Source of the DNA: an uncultured Bacteroidota bacterium
GTDB taxonomy: Bacteria; Bacteroidota; Bacteroidia; Bacteroidales; 4484-276
NCBI GenBank assembly: GCA_903944895.1
Contig: CAJATL010000335.1
Location: forward strand, 1 to 64,000
DNA length: 64,000 nt
Direction of reading: 5' to 3'
The notes under the pieces were generated by a model that searched no databases, was not told where the DNA came from, and saw only the letters and a list, made by a program, of their open reading frames with translations. This document shows, piece after piece, positions 9,662 to 20,175 of the stretch; position 1 is the stretch's first letter; every line of letters begins with the position of its first letter. Position numbers and translations under genes: made by a program.

Positions 9662-12600
9662 TTATCGGGCTATGATGAGTTTTTTAACGGAAGAAATCGT
9701 TTGTCCGGCTTCATCAGTAGCCTTTACGTAGTAAATATAAATTCCTGCACGAAGTGAAGCGCCACCCGAACTATCGCCATCCCATTTTATCGGGGTCGAA
9801 TAATAGCCGTCGTTCATGTTTTGCTGACTAAGCGTAGCTACCAGCCTTCCGCTCAGGTCGTAAATCTCAATTTTAACATCGAGTTGCGTGCCCGGTTTGT
9901 TGTGGTTGAATTTGAAATAGGTTTCGGTTTTAAATGGATTTGGATAATTAATCAATTGATTCATTGTGAAATTATCCCCATCAACAACCACAAACCTGAG
10001 CTGTGCTTCAGCCGAATTGTTGTAAACGTCCCAGAGTTTCACGGACACTTCATGTTCGCCGGGTTCGAGGTTAAAAAACGGGAAACTCACATCACCTGAT
10101 TTATAGCTGTTTAGTTGGGCTTCATAAAAATCGTTGAGGATAAACTGGTTTTCGTTATTGTTGTCGAGCACAGCTACAATGTCGTGTCCAATGCCATTTC
10201 CAACAGTATTGATACCGCTTTCATCAAAAATCTTTGCAAATAAAACCGGGTTTGAGTCGGTAATATCACCGGACCTGAAGTCCTCGTTATTCATAAAAAG
10301 TTCGATTTCGGGAGCTTTGTCGTCGGTACTTCCCGAATCATCAAAGCCTCCGATGATCAGATCTTCCTGAAATCCACTGGCATCTTCAATGCCATTTTCG
10401 GCATAGTAGCTTATTTTTCCTGTGCCGTATTCGTAAGCAATGTCTTTTGGGACAACAAAAGCGTATGAAAATTTCCCGTCGATTATCTGTGCTTTTCCCT
10501 TGTAGATAATGTTTTTGCGGAGCTTAAATGTTTTGGGAGAGCTTTCATCGTCCTGGCCCAGTGTGGTAACAATGGATTCTTTATCATAAACAATCGAGTA
10601 AATCGTACCATTGAAGCTGCTTAACGTTTTGCCGCTCCCATCGAGAATTTCACCAGAGATCGAAACATCCGAAAGTGCTTTGAGGGTATCGGGTGCAGAT
10701 GTAGTTGGATTTTCGTTGATCGACAACGTTTCGATTGAGTATTTTGGATAGGCGATTTTTAAGGCCGGATCACCGAGGAGTACAAATTTCATATCGTTAC
10801 TTTCGGAGGAGCTTTCCAGCTTTGCCAGCCGGATCAGGTCGCCCATGGCGTAATGTTCGCCATCGATTTTATCGAAAGCATGTTTATAAAAACCTTTATT
10901 AAGGCTAAGATTAGAACCGCCAAAAGTAGCCCGTGCAGTGGTGAACAGCGAAATGCCTCCACCGTTCGGGTTCAGGAAAACATATTCGCCGGCCGAAATC
11001 CGGTTGGGGTCGTCATAGCGGGTAAATTCGCAGGTGGCAGTAAGAAATACCGCAAGTTTATCCCAGTTTGTCCAGCTGTTAATATCCGAAACCTCGAGCA
11101 CGCGTTCGTGCGCCCAGCCAACTTCACCTCCGTGGCCGGTATAATTAATGATGAGCGTGCCTTTTTCGATGCGCGAACTGATGGCTGCATTTACATCGGG
11201 ATAGCGCTGGCCGCCAGGTGTAGAAGCCTGCTGATACGAATCGAGGTAGATTTTATCAATATTGTACGAACGATAAGAAGTATCAACAAATGTGGCTAAT
11301 TGCTCGGCCTGCGTCATGTGTACATTCCCGTCTTCATCATCGGCTGTAAAAGTTAAAACATTTCTCCAGTCGCCCATTAAATTTGCCGAAGTGGCATAGT
11401 GAATAACTTTATCAACCGCCATTTTCGCATCGACCGTATTCTGAACAACAAATCTGCCGATGCCAATATCGAGTAAATCACCACTACCAACGCTTTCTTC
11501 GGGATCGAGAAATCCAAAATAATCATCCGTTGCAAACGAATTGATAAAATGCAGGGATTCGTCGGATTCGTAAGTTGGGATGAAATTACTGTTGACAGGT
11601 AAAATATCTTTAAAATCATAAGAAGCATCCCCGAAAAGCAGCAGGTATTTTGGATTTCCACTTTCGCCCGAGCGTTCATAAAGCATTCTCATAAAATCCT
11701 TGATTGCCGTTAAATCCTGTGATCCCGACGAAAACTCATTGTAAATGCTTTGGGGGGTGCAAACTGCAACGGTAAGATTTGAATATGTTTTATGGAAGTC
11801 GGCAAGACGGTTGGCCTGATCGAGAAAATCAGGATGGCTTACGATAACATATTCGATGTTTTTGAGGGCATGAAGATTTTGATTTTCGATGGTTTCGACA
11901 AATTCAGCCGAGAGAAATTCAGAGCCGTCAAAAGCCATGAATTGAAGGAGTTCAGGCGTTGGAACGGTAATTTTTAATGTACTGCCCTCAAGTGAACCTT
12001 CTCTTTGAATGACATTGGTGGGATCAGTAACATCCCAAACCTTGAGACCGGCTGCGGCATTACTGATGCTGAACTCCGAAATATTATTGGCCCCAACAGC
12101 AGATAACGACCTAAAACCCATCTGCCCTGAAGTAAAAACCAGATTACGAATAACATTTACCTCAATAAAATCGAGCCAACCCGTTGAGGTGCTTGGCGAT
12201 TTGTTATATTTTATGGTTACATTAACTTCGGGTGCAGAACTAACGAAAGGTTTTTCACTACTCACTGTGCGGGCATAATAACCATTTGGATTAGCCGAAA
12301 CGGCAGGAACAATCATCGAAGTTACTACTTCGCCGTTTATTGATACAACAAACGTACTCGAACTTGATGATTGTGCCACAACCTTTACATTTACATGATG
12401 AAAGGCTGAAACATCAATATTTGGAAAAGTAAAAGGAAAAGTAAGTGTTGTTTGAAGGTCGAACAAATCGCCGTACCATTCGCGGCCTGATTTTATCAGG
12501 TTAACATTATCTTTTTCGTAAAAATCGTAATCGTTAAATTGTGATATCGTAATATTTGGAGTTATCCCGATAACAAACTCATTTAAAATCCTTTTTCCGG

Positions 12601-13474
12601 CACCAAGATCGGTTGTAATAAAATAGCAGGTGTAATCGGCATAGATATTTCTTTGGTGATTAAACAAAGTGCCGGCAGCATTTGGCTTCCATGCATCGGG
12701 GGCTTCACCGTAAAACAGGAAATAATCGTTGTCGTTAAATTTGCCGTCGCCGCCATCAACAACTTCGATGGCGTTTTCCTGAAGATCGTCGAACCTGAAT
12801 TCCGAATTTTTCTCCGGGAGCATCCCGCCGCCGTTGCCATAAAGCCTGAGGTTAGCCGTATTTACCGAGGCTACGTTAATTCCCATCGCGGTTAAATCGG
12901 CCGTAGTAACTTTGTAAACGCCGCTTTTATTGACCTTGATTTTAAACCATTTTCCCGACGAAAGCACCGAATTTTCAGCATATTCACGAGATTGGCCTGC
13001 TTTTGTTGTAGCCTGAACAGTGGTGAGAACAAGATTAAAAGCAACAAGTTTTTCGTATTTGCCGGTTTCGTTGTTCAATCTGAAAGGCAGAAATTCGACC
13101 AGGGCCACCGCCTTTTTACTGGCTCTTCCAAGTTTGACTTTCAAATTAATGGTTGTCGAAATTTCAGGCAAGTTTTCGAGGGTCAATATTTCTTCGCTGG
13201 TAAGAGGCTCAAAAACAGTTTCGGTCATTTGAGCGGAAATATCGCCTATTTCTCCCTCGAGTTTGATTTTTTGCCGGTAAACTGGCGTGGTTGGAGAATA
13301 ATCATCATAAAAGGCACCTTCGAAATACATCCTGGCAACGGAGGTGTTTTCGCTAATTTGAATGTTTTGTAATGCAGTCCATTTAATTTCCTGATCCAAC
13401 ACCTGGGTTGTGGCAGAAACGAAAAATGGCACTACGAGCGATATGAGTAAAATAAACAGTTTTCTAAGTTTCAT
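9662..13474 (-). CDS. type IX secretion system sortase PorU-like (C25), copy B
   Basis: Full-length paralog of copy A with NYTGHGGE and TATCEFTRYDDP. Start placed at MKLRKLF. Confidence 0.9.
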   Translation of the reverse strand: MKLRKLFILLISLVVPFFVSATTQVLDQEIKWTALQNIQISENTSVARMYFEGAFYDDYSPTTPVYRQKIKLEGEIGDISAQMTETVFEPLTSEEILTLENLPEISTTINLKVKLGRASKKAVALVEFLPFRLNNETGKYEKLVAFNLVLTTVQATTKAGQSREYAENSVLSSGKWFKIKVNKSGVYKVTTADLTAMGINVASVNTANLRLYGNGGGMLPEKNSEFRFDDLQENAIEVVDGGDGKFNDNDYFLFYGEAPDAWKPNAAGTLFNHQRNIYADYTCYFITTDLGAGKRILNEFVIGITPNITISQFNDYDFYEKDNVNLIKSGREWYGDLFDLQTTLTFPFTFPNIDVSAFHHVNVKVVAQSSSSSTFVVSINGEVVTSMIVPAVSANPNGYYARTVSSEKPFVSSAPEVNVTIKYNKSPSTSTGWLDFIEVNVIRNLVFTSGQMGFRSLSAVGANNISEFSISNAAAGLKVWDVTDPTNVIQREGSLEGSTLKITVPTPELLQFMAFDGSEFLSAEFVETIENQNLHALKNIEYVIVSHPDFLDQANRLADFHKTYSNLTVAVCTPQSIYNEFSSGSQDLTAIKDFMRMLYERSGESGNPKYLLLFGDASYDFKDILPVNSNFIPTYESDESLHFINSFATDDYFGFLDPEESVGSGDLLDIGIGRFVVQNTVDAKMAVDKVIHYATSANLMGDWRNVLTFTADDEDGNVHMTQAEQLATFVDTSYRSYNIDKIYLDSYQQASTPGGQRYPDVNAAISSRIEKGTLIINYTGHGGEVGWAHERVLEVSDINSWTNWDKLAVFLTATCEFTRYDDPNRISAGEYVFLNPNGGGISLFTTARATFGGSNLSLNKGFYKHAFDKIDGEHYAMGDLIRLAKLESSSESNDMKFVLLGDPALKIAYPKYSIETLSINENPTTSAPDTLKALSDVSISGEILDGSGKTLSSFNGTIYSIVYDKESIVTTLGQDDESSPKTFKLRKNIIYKGKAQIIDGKFSYAFVVPKDIAYEYGTGKISYYAENGIEDASGFQEDLIIGGFDDSGSTDDKAPEIELFMNNEDFRSGDITDSNPVLFAKIFDESGINTVGNGIGHDIVAVLDNNNENQFILNDFYEAQLNSYKSGDVSFPFFNLEPGEHEVSVKLWDVYNNSAEAQLRFVVVDGDNFTMNQLINYPNPFKTETYFKFNHNKPGTQLDVKIEIYDLSGRLVATLSQQNMNDGYYSTPIKWDGDSSGGASLRAGIYIYYVKATDEAGQTISSVKKLIIAR

Positions 13475-13699
13475 GATACTAATAAGTTTAATAAAACCTG
13501 TAAAAAAATGCCGGTCATCCCAGCCTTGATTTAATGTTACAATTTTGATTTCCTCAATTAACAATTAATTCGTTCAGATGTTGATTAGCGCTTGTAACAA
13601 ACTGTTAAAAAACGCCTTACGGCTCTCAATATTGCTGCCGGCTTAGCGGCTTTAAAATATTCTCATTAATAAAGAGTTAAATAGATAAATATTGGTTGC

Positions 13700-14719
13700 G
13701 TGAACAGGCTGAATATCATGTTAAAAAATTTCAAATTTCTTTTTATCATCCTCCCGGCGATGTTATTAGCCAGCATGTTGGCATCAGGCCAGGATTACAC
13801 CTATTCGCAGTTTTATGCAAATCCACTGTATTTGAACCCGGCATTGGCAGGATCGGAGTATTGTCCCAGGATATCGCTCAGTTACCGCAACCAATGGCCG
13901 GCACTTCCGGGATCGTTTGCCTCTTATGGTGTGTCGTTCGACAAATATGTCGATTTTATACACGGTGGCGTGGGCGTGATCGTAAATTATGATAAGTCGG
14001 GCGAGGCAGCCATTAACAAAGCCCAGATAAATGCCATGTATGCTTACAACCTGATTATCGACAGCAAAATCTCAGCGAATTTTGCACTTCAGGCCGGGTA
14101 TGGTCAGAGAAGTGTTAATATGAGCGACTTTGTATTTGGATCGCAAATTGACCCTGGAACCGGCAATGTTATTACTAACAGCGGGCCATTTGGTGAATCA
14201 TCCAGCGCTGTTTATTATGCTGATTTTGCCGGTGGCTTTTTGCTGGGCTTCGATGAAAAATACTTTTTCGGGGGTGCAGTTCATCATCTTACCCAGCCCA
14301 ACGTTAGTTTTTTTTATGGAGAAGAGGATTTGCTCAACATGAAAATTACAGTTCATGGTGGCGCCAACATTGATTTTGACAACGGTTACCGCCGCTCGGC
14401 TACACCGGGTTTTAAGATCTCACCCAATGTGTTGTATCAGCAACAAGGCGATTTTAAACAGCTCAATGTTGGAAGTTATTTTACCTTTGCCTCATTTACA
14501 GCTGGTTTGTGGTACCGATATGCCTTTGAAAACACAGATGCAGCGATAGTTTCCTTTGGTTTTACAAAAGATAATCTCAGGGCGGGTTATAGTTTTGACT
14601 ACACCGTTTCGAAACTTACAAGTGCAACCGGCGGTGCACACGAAATATCGGTTGCCTGGATTTTCGACTGCGAGAAAAAAAGTAGAAGACCAAAAACAAT
14701 AATATGCCCGACATTTTAG
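13700..14719 (+). CDS. PorP/SprF family type IX secretion membrane protein
   Basis: DYTYSQFYANPLYLNPALAGSEYCPRISLSYRNQWPALPGSF. Confidence 0.93.
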   Translation: MNRLNIMLKNFKFLFIILPAMLLASMLASGQDYTYSQFYANPLYLNPALAGSEYCPRISLSYRNQWPALPGSFASYGVSFDKYVDFIHGGVGVIVNYDKSGEAAINKAQINAMYAYNLIIDSKISANFALQAGYGQRSVNMSDFVFGSQIDPGTGNVITNSGPFGESSSAVYYADFAGGFLLGFDEKYFFGGAVHHLTQPNVSFFYGEEDLLNMKITVHGGANIDFDNGYRRSATPGFKISPNVLYQQQGDFKQLNVGSYFTFASFTAGLWYRYAFENTDAAIVSFGFTKDNLRAGYSFDYTVSKLTSATGGAHEISVAWIFDCEKKSRRPKTIICPTF

Positions 14720-14748
14720 TTAATTACACTGTTTTGAAAAAAAACCCG

Positions 14749-16245
14749 ATGAAAATGTTCAGAATAAAGCAGTTATTTGGTTTATTAACCATTATTTCCA
14801 TTTCAGTATTTAGTACATCCTGTAAAGGTATTTTTGGGACGAAGAACAGCGCTTCGCCTACTACCGGCTGGGAATACAACAATCCTCAAAACGGGGGTTT
14901 TGAAGTATCAAAAGTTAACGAACAGGAAACCGGTCCCGGTTTGGTGTTCATCGAAGGTGGTACCTTTGTGATGGGACAGGTAAAGGAAGACCCTTTATCC
15001 GAAAATAATAATCCACCACGAAGAGTTACCGTTCGCTCCTTTTATATGGACGAAACGGAAGTTACCAACCTCGATTACCTCGAGTATCTTTACTGGCTGA
15101 GTCGTATTTATGGCGAAGAATATCCGGAAGTTTACCGCAAAGCCTTGCCAGACACGCTGGTATGGCGCGAACGGCTCGCCTACAATGAGCCTTTGGCTAA
15201 TTTGTACCTGCGTCATCCATCATACCACAATTACCCTGTTGTTGGTGTTTCCTGGAAACAGGCCTCCGATTACTGCTCATGGCGCTCCGACCGGGTTAAC
15301 GAAATGCTCCTGATCCGTCAGGGAATTCTTGACCCGGATCCTGATCAGGCTGGCAGTAACAATTTTAATACCGACGCCTATTTAGCCGGACAATACACCG
15401 GATTGGTTAATAAACCGTTGCAAGACCTCGACCCGAGCGGAACCGGCGAAAGAGCTGTCCGCATGGAAGACGGAATCCTTCTGCCGAAATACAGGCTTCC
15501 AACCGAAGCTGAGTGGGAATATGCAGCAGTTGGCCTTTCCGGAAAATATGAAAATATTGCCGAGCGCCGCACTTATCCCTGGGATGGACAACAAGTGAGA
15601 AATACCGGCGACAAAAAATATTACGGCGAGTTTAACGACAATTTTAAACGTGGAAGAGGCGATTACATGGGCCTTGCCGGCAGCCTGAACGATGGATCCG
15701 ACATTACTGCCCCGGTTGGAACGTATCCTCCAAACGATTTTGGTTTATATAATATGGCCGGTAATGTGAGCGAATGGGTTCAGGATGTTTATCGCCCGCT
15801 CAGCCACGAAGATGTAGCCGATTTCAGCCCTTTCAGAGGTAATGTTTTCATGACGCCCGAACTGGACGAAGAAGGTAATCTGGCTGAAAAAGACAGCCTT
15901 GGAAAAATGCGCTACCGCGAAATTACAGTTAATGAAGCCGTTGACCGCACCAATTATCGTGAAGCTAATAATATTAATTACCTCGATGGTGATAATCGCT
16001 CTGTACTCGAACGCTCACAATGGCAATCATCAACAAACAATCAGACTTCTACCAAAAAAATGTATGATTACGGCCAAAACTCACTGATTAATGATGAGTC
16101 GAGGGTTTTCAAAGGTGGTTCATGGCGAGATGGCGCTTACTATCTCAGCCCCGGAGTAAGAAGATTTTTTGATCAAAATGAAGCCACAAACTTTATTGGT
16201 TTTCGCTGCGCAATGGACAGAGTGGGCGGGGCCAGTATCAAGTAA
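14749..16245 (+). CDS. gldJ: gliding motility/T9SS lipoprotein GldJ (SUMF1/FGE domain)
   Basis: Lipoprotein signal; GGTFVMGQ, YRLPTEAEWEYAA, GLYNMAGNVSEWVQDVY, FKGGSWRDG; adjacent to murF, as is typical of gldJ. Confidence 0.9.
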   Translation: MKMFRIKQLFGLLTIISISVFSTSCKGIFGTKNSASPTTGWEYNNPQNGGFEVSKVNEQETGPGLVFIEGGTFVMGQVKEDPLSENNNPPRRVTVRSFYMDETEVTNLDYLEYLYWLSRIYGEEYPEVYRKALPDTLVWRERLAYNEPLANLYLRHPSYHNYPVVGVSWKQASDYCSWRSDRVNEMLLIRQGILDPDPDQAGSNNFNTDAYLAGQYTGLVNKPLQDLDPSGTGERAVRMEDGILLPKYRLPTEAEWEYAAVGLSGKYENIAERRTYPWDGQQVRNTGDKKYYGEFNDNFKRGRGDYMGLAGSLNDGSDITAPVGTYPPNDFGLYNMAGNVSEWVQDVYRPLSHEDVADFSPFRGNVFMTPELDEEGNLAEKDSLGKMRYREITVNEAVDRTNYREANNINYLDGDNRSVLERSQWQSSTNNQTSTKKMYDYGQNSLINDESRVFKGGSWRDGAYYLSPGVRRFFDQNEATNFIGFRCAMDRVGGASIK

Positions 16246-16266
16246 AACGATTTTTTAAAGATAAAC

Positions 16267-16307
16267 TTAAAAAACCCCGCTGCAAATTTTTGTGTCGGGG
16301 TTTTTCT
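16267..16307 (+). terminator. rho-independent terminator after gldJ
   Basis: aaaaaccccgctgcaaatttttgtgtcggggttttt hairpin plus T tract. Confidence 0.8.
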
Positions 16308-16352
16308 TATTTTCGTAACCCTAATAATTTTCACAACAAAACCGACTTTTTC

Positions 16353-17648
16353 ATGAAAACATATCTTTATGATCTTTATGCTGCTTTCCGACAACACCCA
16401 AAAATTGTCACCGATTCACGGAAAGTAGTTCCAGGCAGCATATTCTTCGCCCTCAGAGGCGATAATTTTAATGGAAATGCTTTTGCAGAGGAGGCCCTCG
16501 ACAATGGAGCTGCATATGCCGTAATTGATGAACAGAAATATTTGGCTGGAAGCCGGTATTTTCTGGTCGATAATGTCATTCGCACCCTTCAGGAACTTGC
16601 TGTACATCATCGCTCACAACTCAAAATACCTGTTATTGGAATAACCGGAACCAACGGAAAAACGACCACCAAAGAACTCATCAGCAAGGTGCTTTCCAAA
16701 AAATTCAGAACTAGCTCAACTACCGGAAATCTGAATAATCATATCGGCGTTCCTTTGTCGGTTTTGCAGATAAAACCTGACGATGAAATCGCAGTTATCG
16801 AAATGGGGGCAAACCACCCCGGTGAAATTGCCGCATTATCAAAGATTGCCATGCCCGATCACGGGCTGATTACAAACATTGGCAAGGCTCATCTCGAAGG
16901 TTTCATCACTTATGAAGGTGTAATAATCGCCAAAAATGAATTGTATCAACATCTTAACGAGCATCAGGGCCATGTTTTTGTAAATGGCTCGGATGATTTA
17001 TTGATGAGGCTTTCGGTAAACCTGAAAAGAACCACTTACGGTACAATCGAAAATGCAGATACTTACGGGAAACTCTCCGGAATTTTTCCTTTTGTGTCGA
17101 TTGAAGTTTTGTTTGGCGAAAAAACCAAAGAGATGAACTCAAAACTCATTGGCGCTTATAATTTTGATAATTTGATGGCTGCCGCGTGTATCGGAGTTTA
17201 TTTTGGTGTCGAGGCCAACCGCATCAAAGCTGCCATTGAGGGTTACATTCCCGCCAACAACCGCTCACAGATTATCGATACCAGGAAAAATAAGGTTATT
17301 CTGGATGCTTACAATGCAAACCCAACGAGCATGGAAGCCGCCCTTCGCAGTTTTGCTGCCTACCCCGTCGACAATAAAATGCTGATTATTGGCGATATGC
17401 TCGAACTCGGCCCGGCAAGCCATTCTGAGCATCTGAGAATGCTTGATATCATCAATTCGCTCGATTTTAATGATGTATTATTGGTTGGAAGATATTTTAC
17501 GATGGTGAGTCGCAATTCCGAAATCCCATCATTTATGACTGTTGCAAAAGCCATTCATTGGCTCAAAAGCCATCGGCCCGAAAACAAAACGATTTTAGTA
17601 AAGGGTTCACGCGGAATTATGCTCGAAAAGACCTTAAAAATCCTGTAA
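16353..17648 (+). CDS. murF: UDP-N-acetylmuramoyl-tripeptide--D-alanyl-D-alanine ligase
   Basis: Mur ligase P-loop GITGTNGKTTTKEL, MGANHPGEI, DAYNANPTSMEAAL; start placed at MKTYLYD. Confidence 0.95.
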   Translation: MKTYLYDLYAAFRQHPKIVTDSRKVVPGSIFFALRGDNFNGNAFAEEALDNGAAYAVIDEQKYLAGSRYFLVDNVIRTLQELAVHHRSQLKIPVIGITGTNGKTTTKELISKVLSKKFRTSSTTGNLNNHIGVPLSVLQIKPDDEIAVIEMGANHPGEIAALSKIAMPDHGLITNIGKAHLEGFITYEGVIIAKNELYQHLNEHQGHVFVNGSDDLLMRLSVNLKRTTYGTIENADTYGKLSGIFPFVSIEVLFGEKTKEMNSKLIGAYNFDNLMAAACIGVYFGVEANRIKAAIEGYIPANNRSQIIDTRKNKVILDAYNANPTSMEAALRSFAAYPVDNKMLIIGDMLELGPASHSEHLRMLDIINSLDFNDVLLVGRYFTMVSRNSEIPSFMTVAKAIHWLKSHRPENKTILVKGSRGIMLEKTLKIL

Positions 17649-17649
17649 A

Positions 17650-18714
17650 ATGCCCGTCATCAAAACCATCGGGATTATGTCGGGGACTTCGCTGGATGGT
17701 GTTGACCTGGCCTGCTGTGAGTTTGAACAAACCGGTGAAAAATGGAATTTTGAAATTAAGGCCGCCGAAACCTTCGCCTATTCTGCCGAATGGAAGCAAC
17801 GATTAGCAACAGCCTCCGGGCAAACCGGCATCGAACTTGCTTTTACAAATAATTTGCTGGGCGGGTATTTTGGTGAAATGGTGCGGGATTTTATCAAAAA
17901 ACACAAATTTACGCCCGATTTTATAGCTTCGCACGGCCATACCATTTTTCATCGGCCTGCTGATGGATTAACCCTTCAGATTGGAAGCGGCGCCGAAATT
18001 GCGGCTCAAACCAGCCTCACCACAGTTTGTGATTTTCGTACTTCCGATGTTGCCTTGGGTGGACAAGGCGCTCCTCTGGTTCCGGTTGGAGATAAACTAT
18101 TGTTTTCTGAATTTCAGTTTTGCCTGAATCTGGGCGGTTTTGCCAATATTTCATTCGATAAATCCGGCCAACGAATTGCTTTTGATGTTTGCCCGCTCAA
18201 CACCGTTTTGAACGATCTCGCTAATCAACTCGACCTGGATTTTGATAAAGATGGACAAGTAGCCGCTTCCGGTAAGGTTCATGAGCATTTATTGAAAGCC
18301 CTCAATGCCATTGCTTTTTATTCCAAAAAACCACCAAAATCGCTTGGCCGCGAATGGCTCGAAACCAGTTTTATGCCGGTTCTCAACAATTTTAATTTGG
18401 ATATTCCTGATAAAATGAGGACGTTGGCCGAACATTTTGCCATTCAGATTGCGGCTGTTGCAAAAGATAAACCATCCGGCAAAATGCTGATTACCGGTGG
18501 CGGTGCTTTTAACCGTTTTCTTATCGAAAGGATTTGTGATCATTCGGCACATCAAATCATTATTCCCGATCCGCTGATTGTCAACTTTAAAGAGGCTTTG
18601 ATTTTTGCCTTCCTTGGTGTTTTACGGTTAAAAGGAATTCCAAATTGCCTGAGTTCGGTTACAGGCGCTTCGCATGATAATGTGGGCGGGGCTGTTTATT
18701 TTGGTGGGAAATAA
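17650..18714 (+). CDS. anmK: anhydro-N-acetylmuramic acid kinase
   Basis: GIMSGTSLDGVDLACCEF, ASHGHTIFHRP, LNLGGFANIS. Confidence 0.95.
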   Translation: MPVIKTIGIMSGTSLDGVDLACCEFEQTGEKWNFEIKAAETFAYSAEWKQRLATASGQTGIELAFTNNLLGGYFGEMVRDFIKKHKFTPDFIASHGHTIFHRPADGLTLQIGSGAEIAAQTSLTTVCDFRTSDVALGGQGAPLVPVGDKLLFSEFQFCLNLGGFANISFDKSGQRIAFDVCPLNTVLNDLANQLDLDFDKDGQVAASGKVHEHLLKALNAIAFYSKKPPKSLGREWLETSFMPVLNNFNLDIPDKMRTLAEHFAIQIAAVAKDKPSGKMLITGGGAFNRFLIERICDHSAHQIIIPDPLIVNFKEALIFAFLGVLRLKGIPNCLSSVTGASHDNVGGAVYFGGK

Positions 18715-18738
18715 ACTAAAACTCTAATTTATTTCAGA

Positions 18739-19428
18739 TCATCGGATCATTAAAAATCCTCTTTTCGCCTCCTCAACAAAAGCCTTAACCTTCGTTTCAT
18801 CTTTTCTCCCAGAAGCATTTTCGACACCGGTATGCACATCAACGCCACTTGGGCGGATTTGAATGATGGCATCAAAAACATTTTCAGGATTAAGCCCTCC
18901 TGCAATGATTACAGGTTTTTTTGAAACAGTAGTAATTTTCTGGCTTACCTGCCAGTCGTGTGTTTTTCCGGTTGCACCTGATGCCCCGGTTTCGGGATTA
19001 AAAGTGTCGGTGATGAAGGCATCCGCCAGGTTTTCGATCAAAGTTACAAGCTGCGTTAGCTCGTCAGCATTATCTTTTTTTATTACCAGACTTTTCCAGA
19101 TGCCAAGCAGAGGCGCGTCGTTTCTGAGTTTTTCCAGTTCCTGCAAACTAATCGGGCCATGTAACTGCACGGTTTTGCAATCCAGGAAATCCGCCAGTCC
19201 GATAATTTCATCACTTTTATCAAGATAAGTAATCAGCACCGATTTTTCCTGGATCTGGAGGTTTTTGATAATTTGTGCAGCCTGATCTTCGGTAAGATCT
19301 TCCTGGTTAAAATCGAGCCTGAACGGAAAGCCGAGGTGTGTTGCCCCGGCATCCAAAACCATTCTGGCTTCGGCCTCATCAATAATTCCGGCAATTTGAA
19401 TAATGTTTTTTGAGTTTTGAGTTTGCAT
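18739..19428 (-). CDS. phosphoribosylanthranilate isomerase-like (TrpF fold) protein
   Basis: TrpF-like VQLHG, FITDT, IIAGGLNPENV, GVDVHTGVENASGRKD; N-terminal KICG motif replaced by QIAG. Confidence 0.75.
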   Translation of the reverse strand: MQTQNSKNIIQIAGIIDEAEARMVLDAGATHLGFPFRLDFNQEDLTEDQAAQIIKNLQIQEKSVLITYLDKSDEIIGLADFLDCKTVQLHGPISLQELEKLRNDAPLLGIWKSLVIKKDNADELTQLVTLIENLADAFITDTFNPETGASGATGKTHDWQVSQKITTVSKKPVIIAGGLNPENVFDAIIQIRPSGVDVHTGVENASGRKDETKVKAFVEEAKRGFLMIR

Positions 19429-19449
19429 CTTAAATTAACTTTTGGAAAT

Positions 19450-20175
19450 TTACCCGGCGTCAATAATTCCCCTGATGGCCACCGAAGCGCAAAAGCAGCC
19501 AAAAATGGCGGGCATGTAAGAAATTGTACCGATGGTGGTGATTTTGTTTTGCTCGTTTTCGACGGCAAGAAACGATTCTTTTGACACTAGTTCAGGCGAA
19601 AAAACCACATCAAAACCACTCCGGACGCCCAGCCTATGCAGGCGTTTTCGGATTAAATAAGCCAACTTGCAGCCGTGCGAATCTTCCACGGGAGCAATCC
19701 TGATTAATCCAGGATACGTTTTGCCGCCCGCGCCCATCGAACTCACCAGTTTATGACCTGATTTAAGTGTGTTGTAAATCAGAAAAACCTTTGGCGAAAT
19801 GGTGTCGATGGCGTCGATTACATAATCTGTTTTCGCCGAAAGCACTTCTTCGGTGCGGTTATCTTTAAGATATTCATCCAAAACAACAAGTTCGAGGTCA
19901 GGATTGATGTCCAGCAGTCGCGCGGCCATTAATTCGGCTTTACGTTGGCCTTCGGTACTTTTTAATGCCAGCAACTGGCGGTTTCGGTTGCTCGGAACAA
20001 CCATGTCGGCATCAATGATAGTCATTTTTCCAACTCCGGCACGGCAGATTTGCTCGGCTGCGTAAGCGCCTACACCGCCTAATCCTGCAATTAAAACATG
20101 AGCCTTTTCAAGTTTTTCCAATGCATCTTTACCAATTAATAATTCCGTCCGGCTTGTCCATTCGTTGGCTTTCAT
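19450..20175 (-). CDS. tcdA: tRNA threonylcarbamoyladenosine dehydratase (ThiF/E1-like)
   Basis: GLGGVGAYAAEQICRAGVGKMTIIDAD, NRNRQLLAL, DAIDTISPK. Confidence 0.92.
   Translation of the reverse strand: MKANEWTSRTELLIGKDALEKLEKAHVLIAGLGGVGAYAAEQICRAGVGKMTIIDADMVVPSNRNRQLLALKSTEGQRKAELMAARLLDINPDLELVVLDEYLKDNRTEEVLSAKTDYVIDAIDTISPKVFLIYNTLKSGHKLVSSMGAGGKTYPGLIRIAPVEDSHGCKLAYLIRKRLHRLGVRSGFDVVFSPELVSKESFLAVENEQNKITTIGTISYMPAIFGCFCASVAIRGIIDAG

Noticed and set aside
10853-11299. 148-aa plus-strand ORF opposite PorU copy B
   Set aside because: Shadow ORF; no domain and no independent signals
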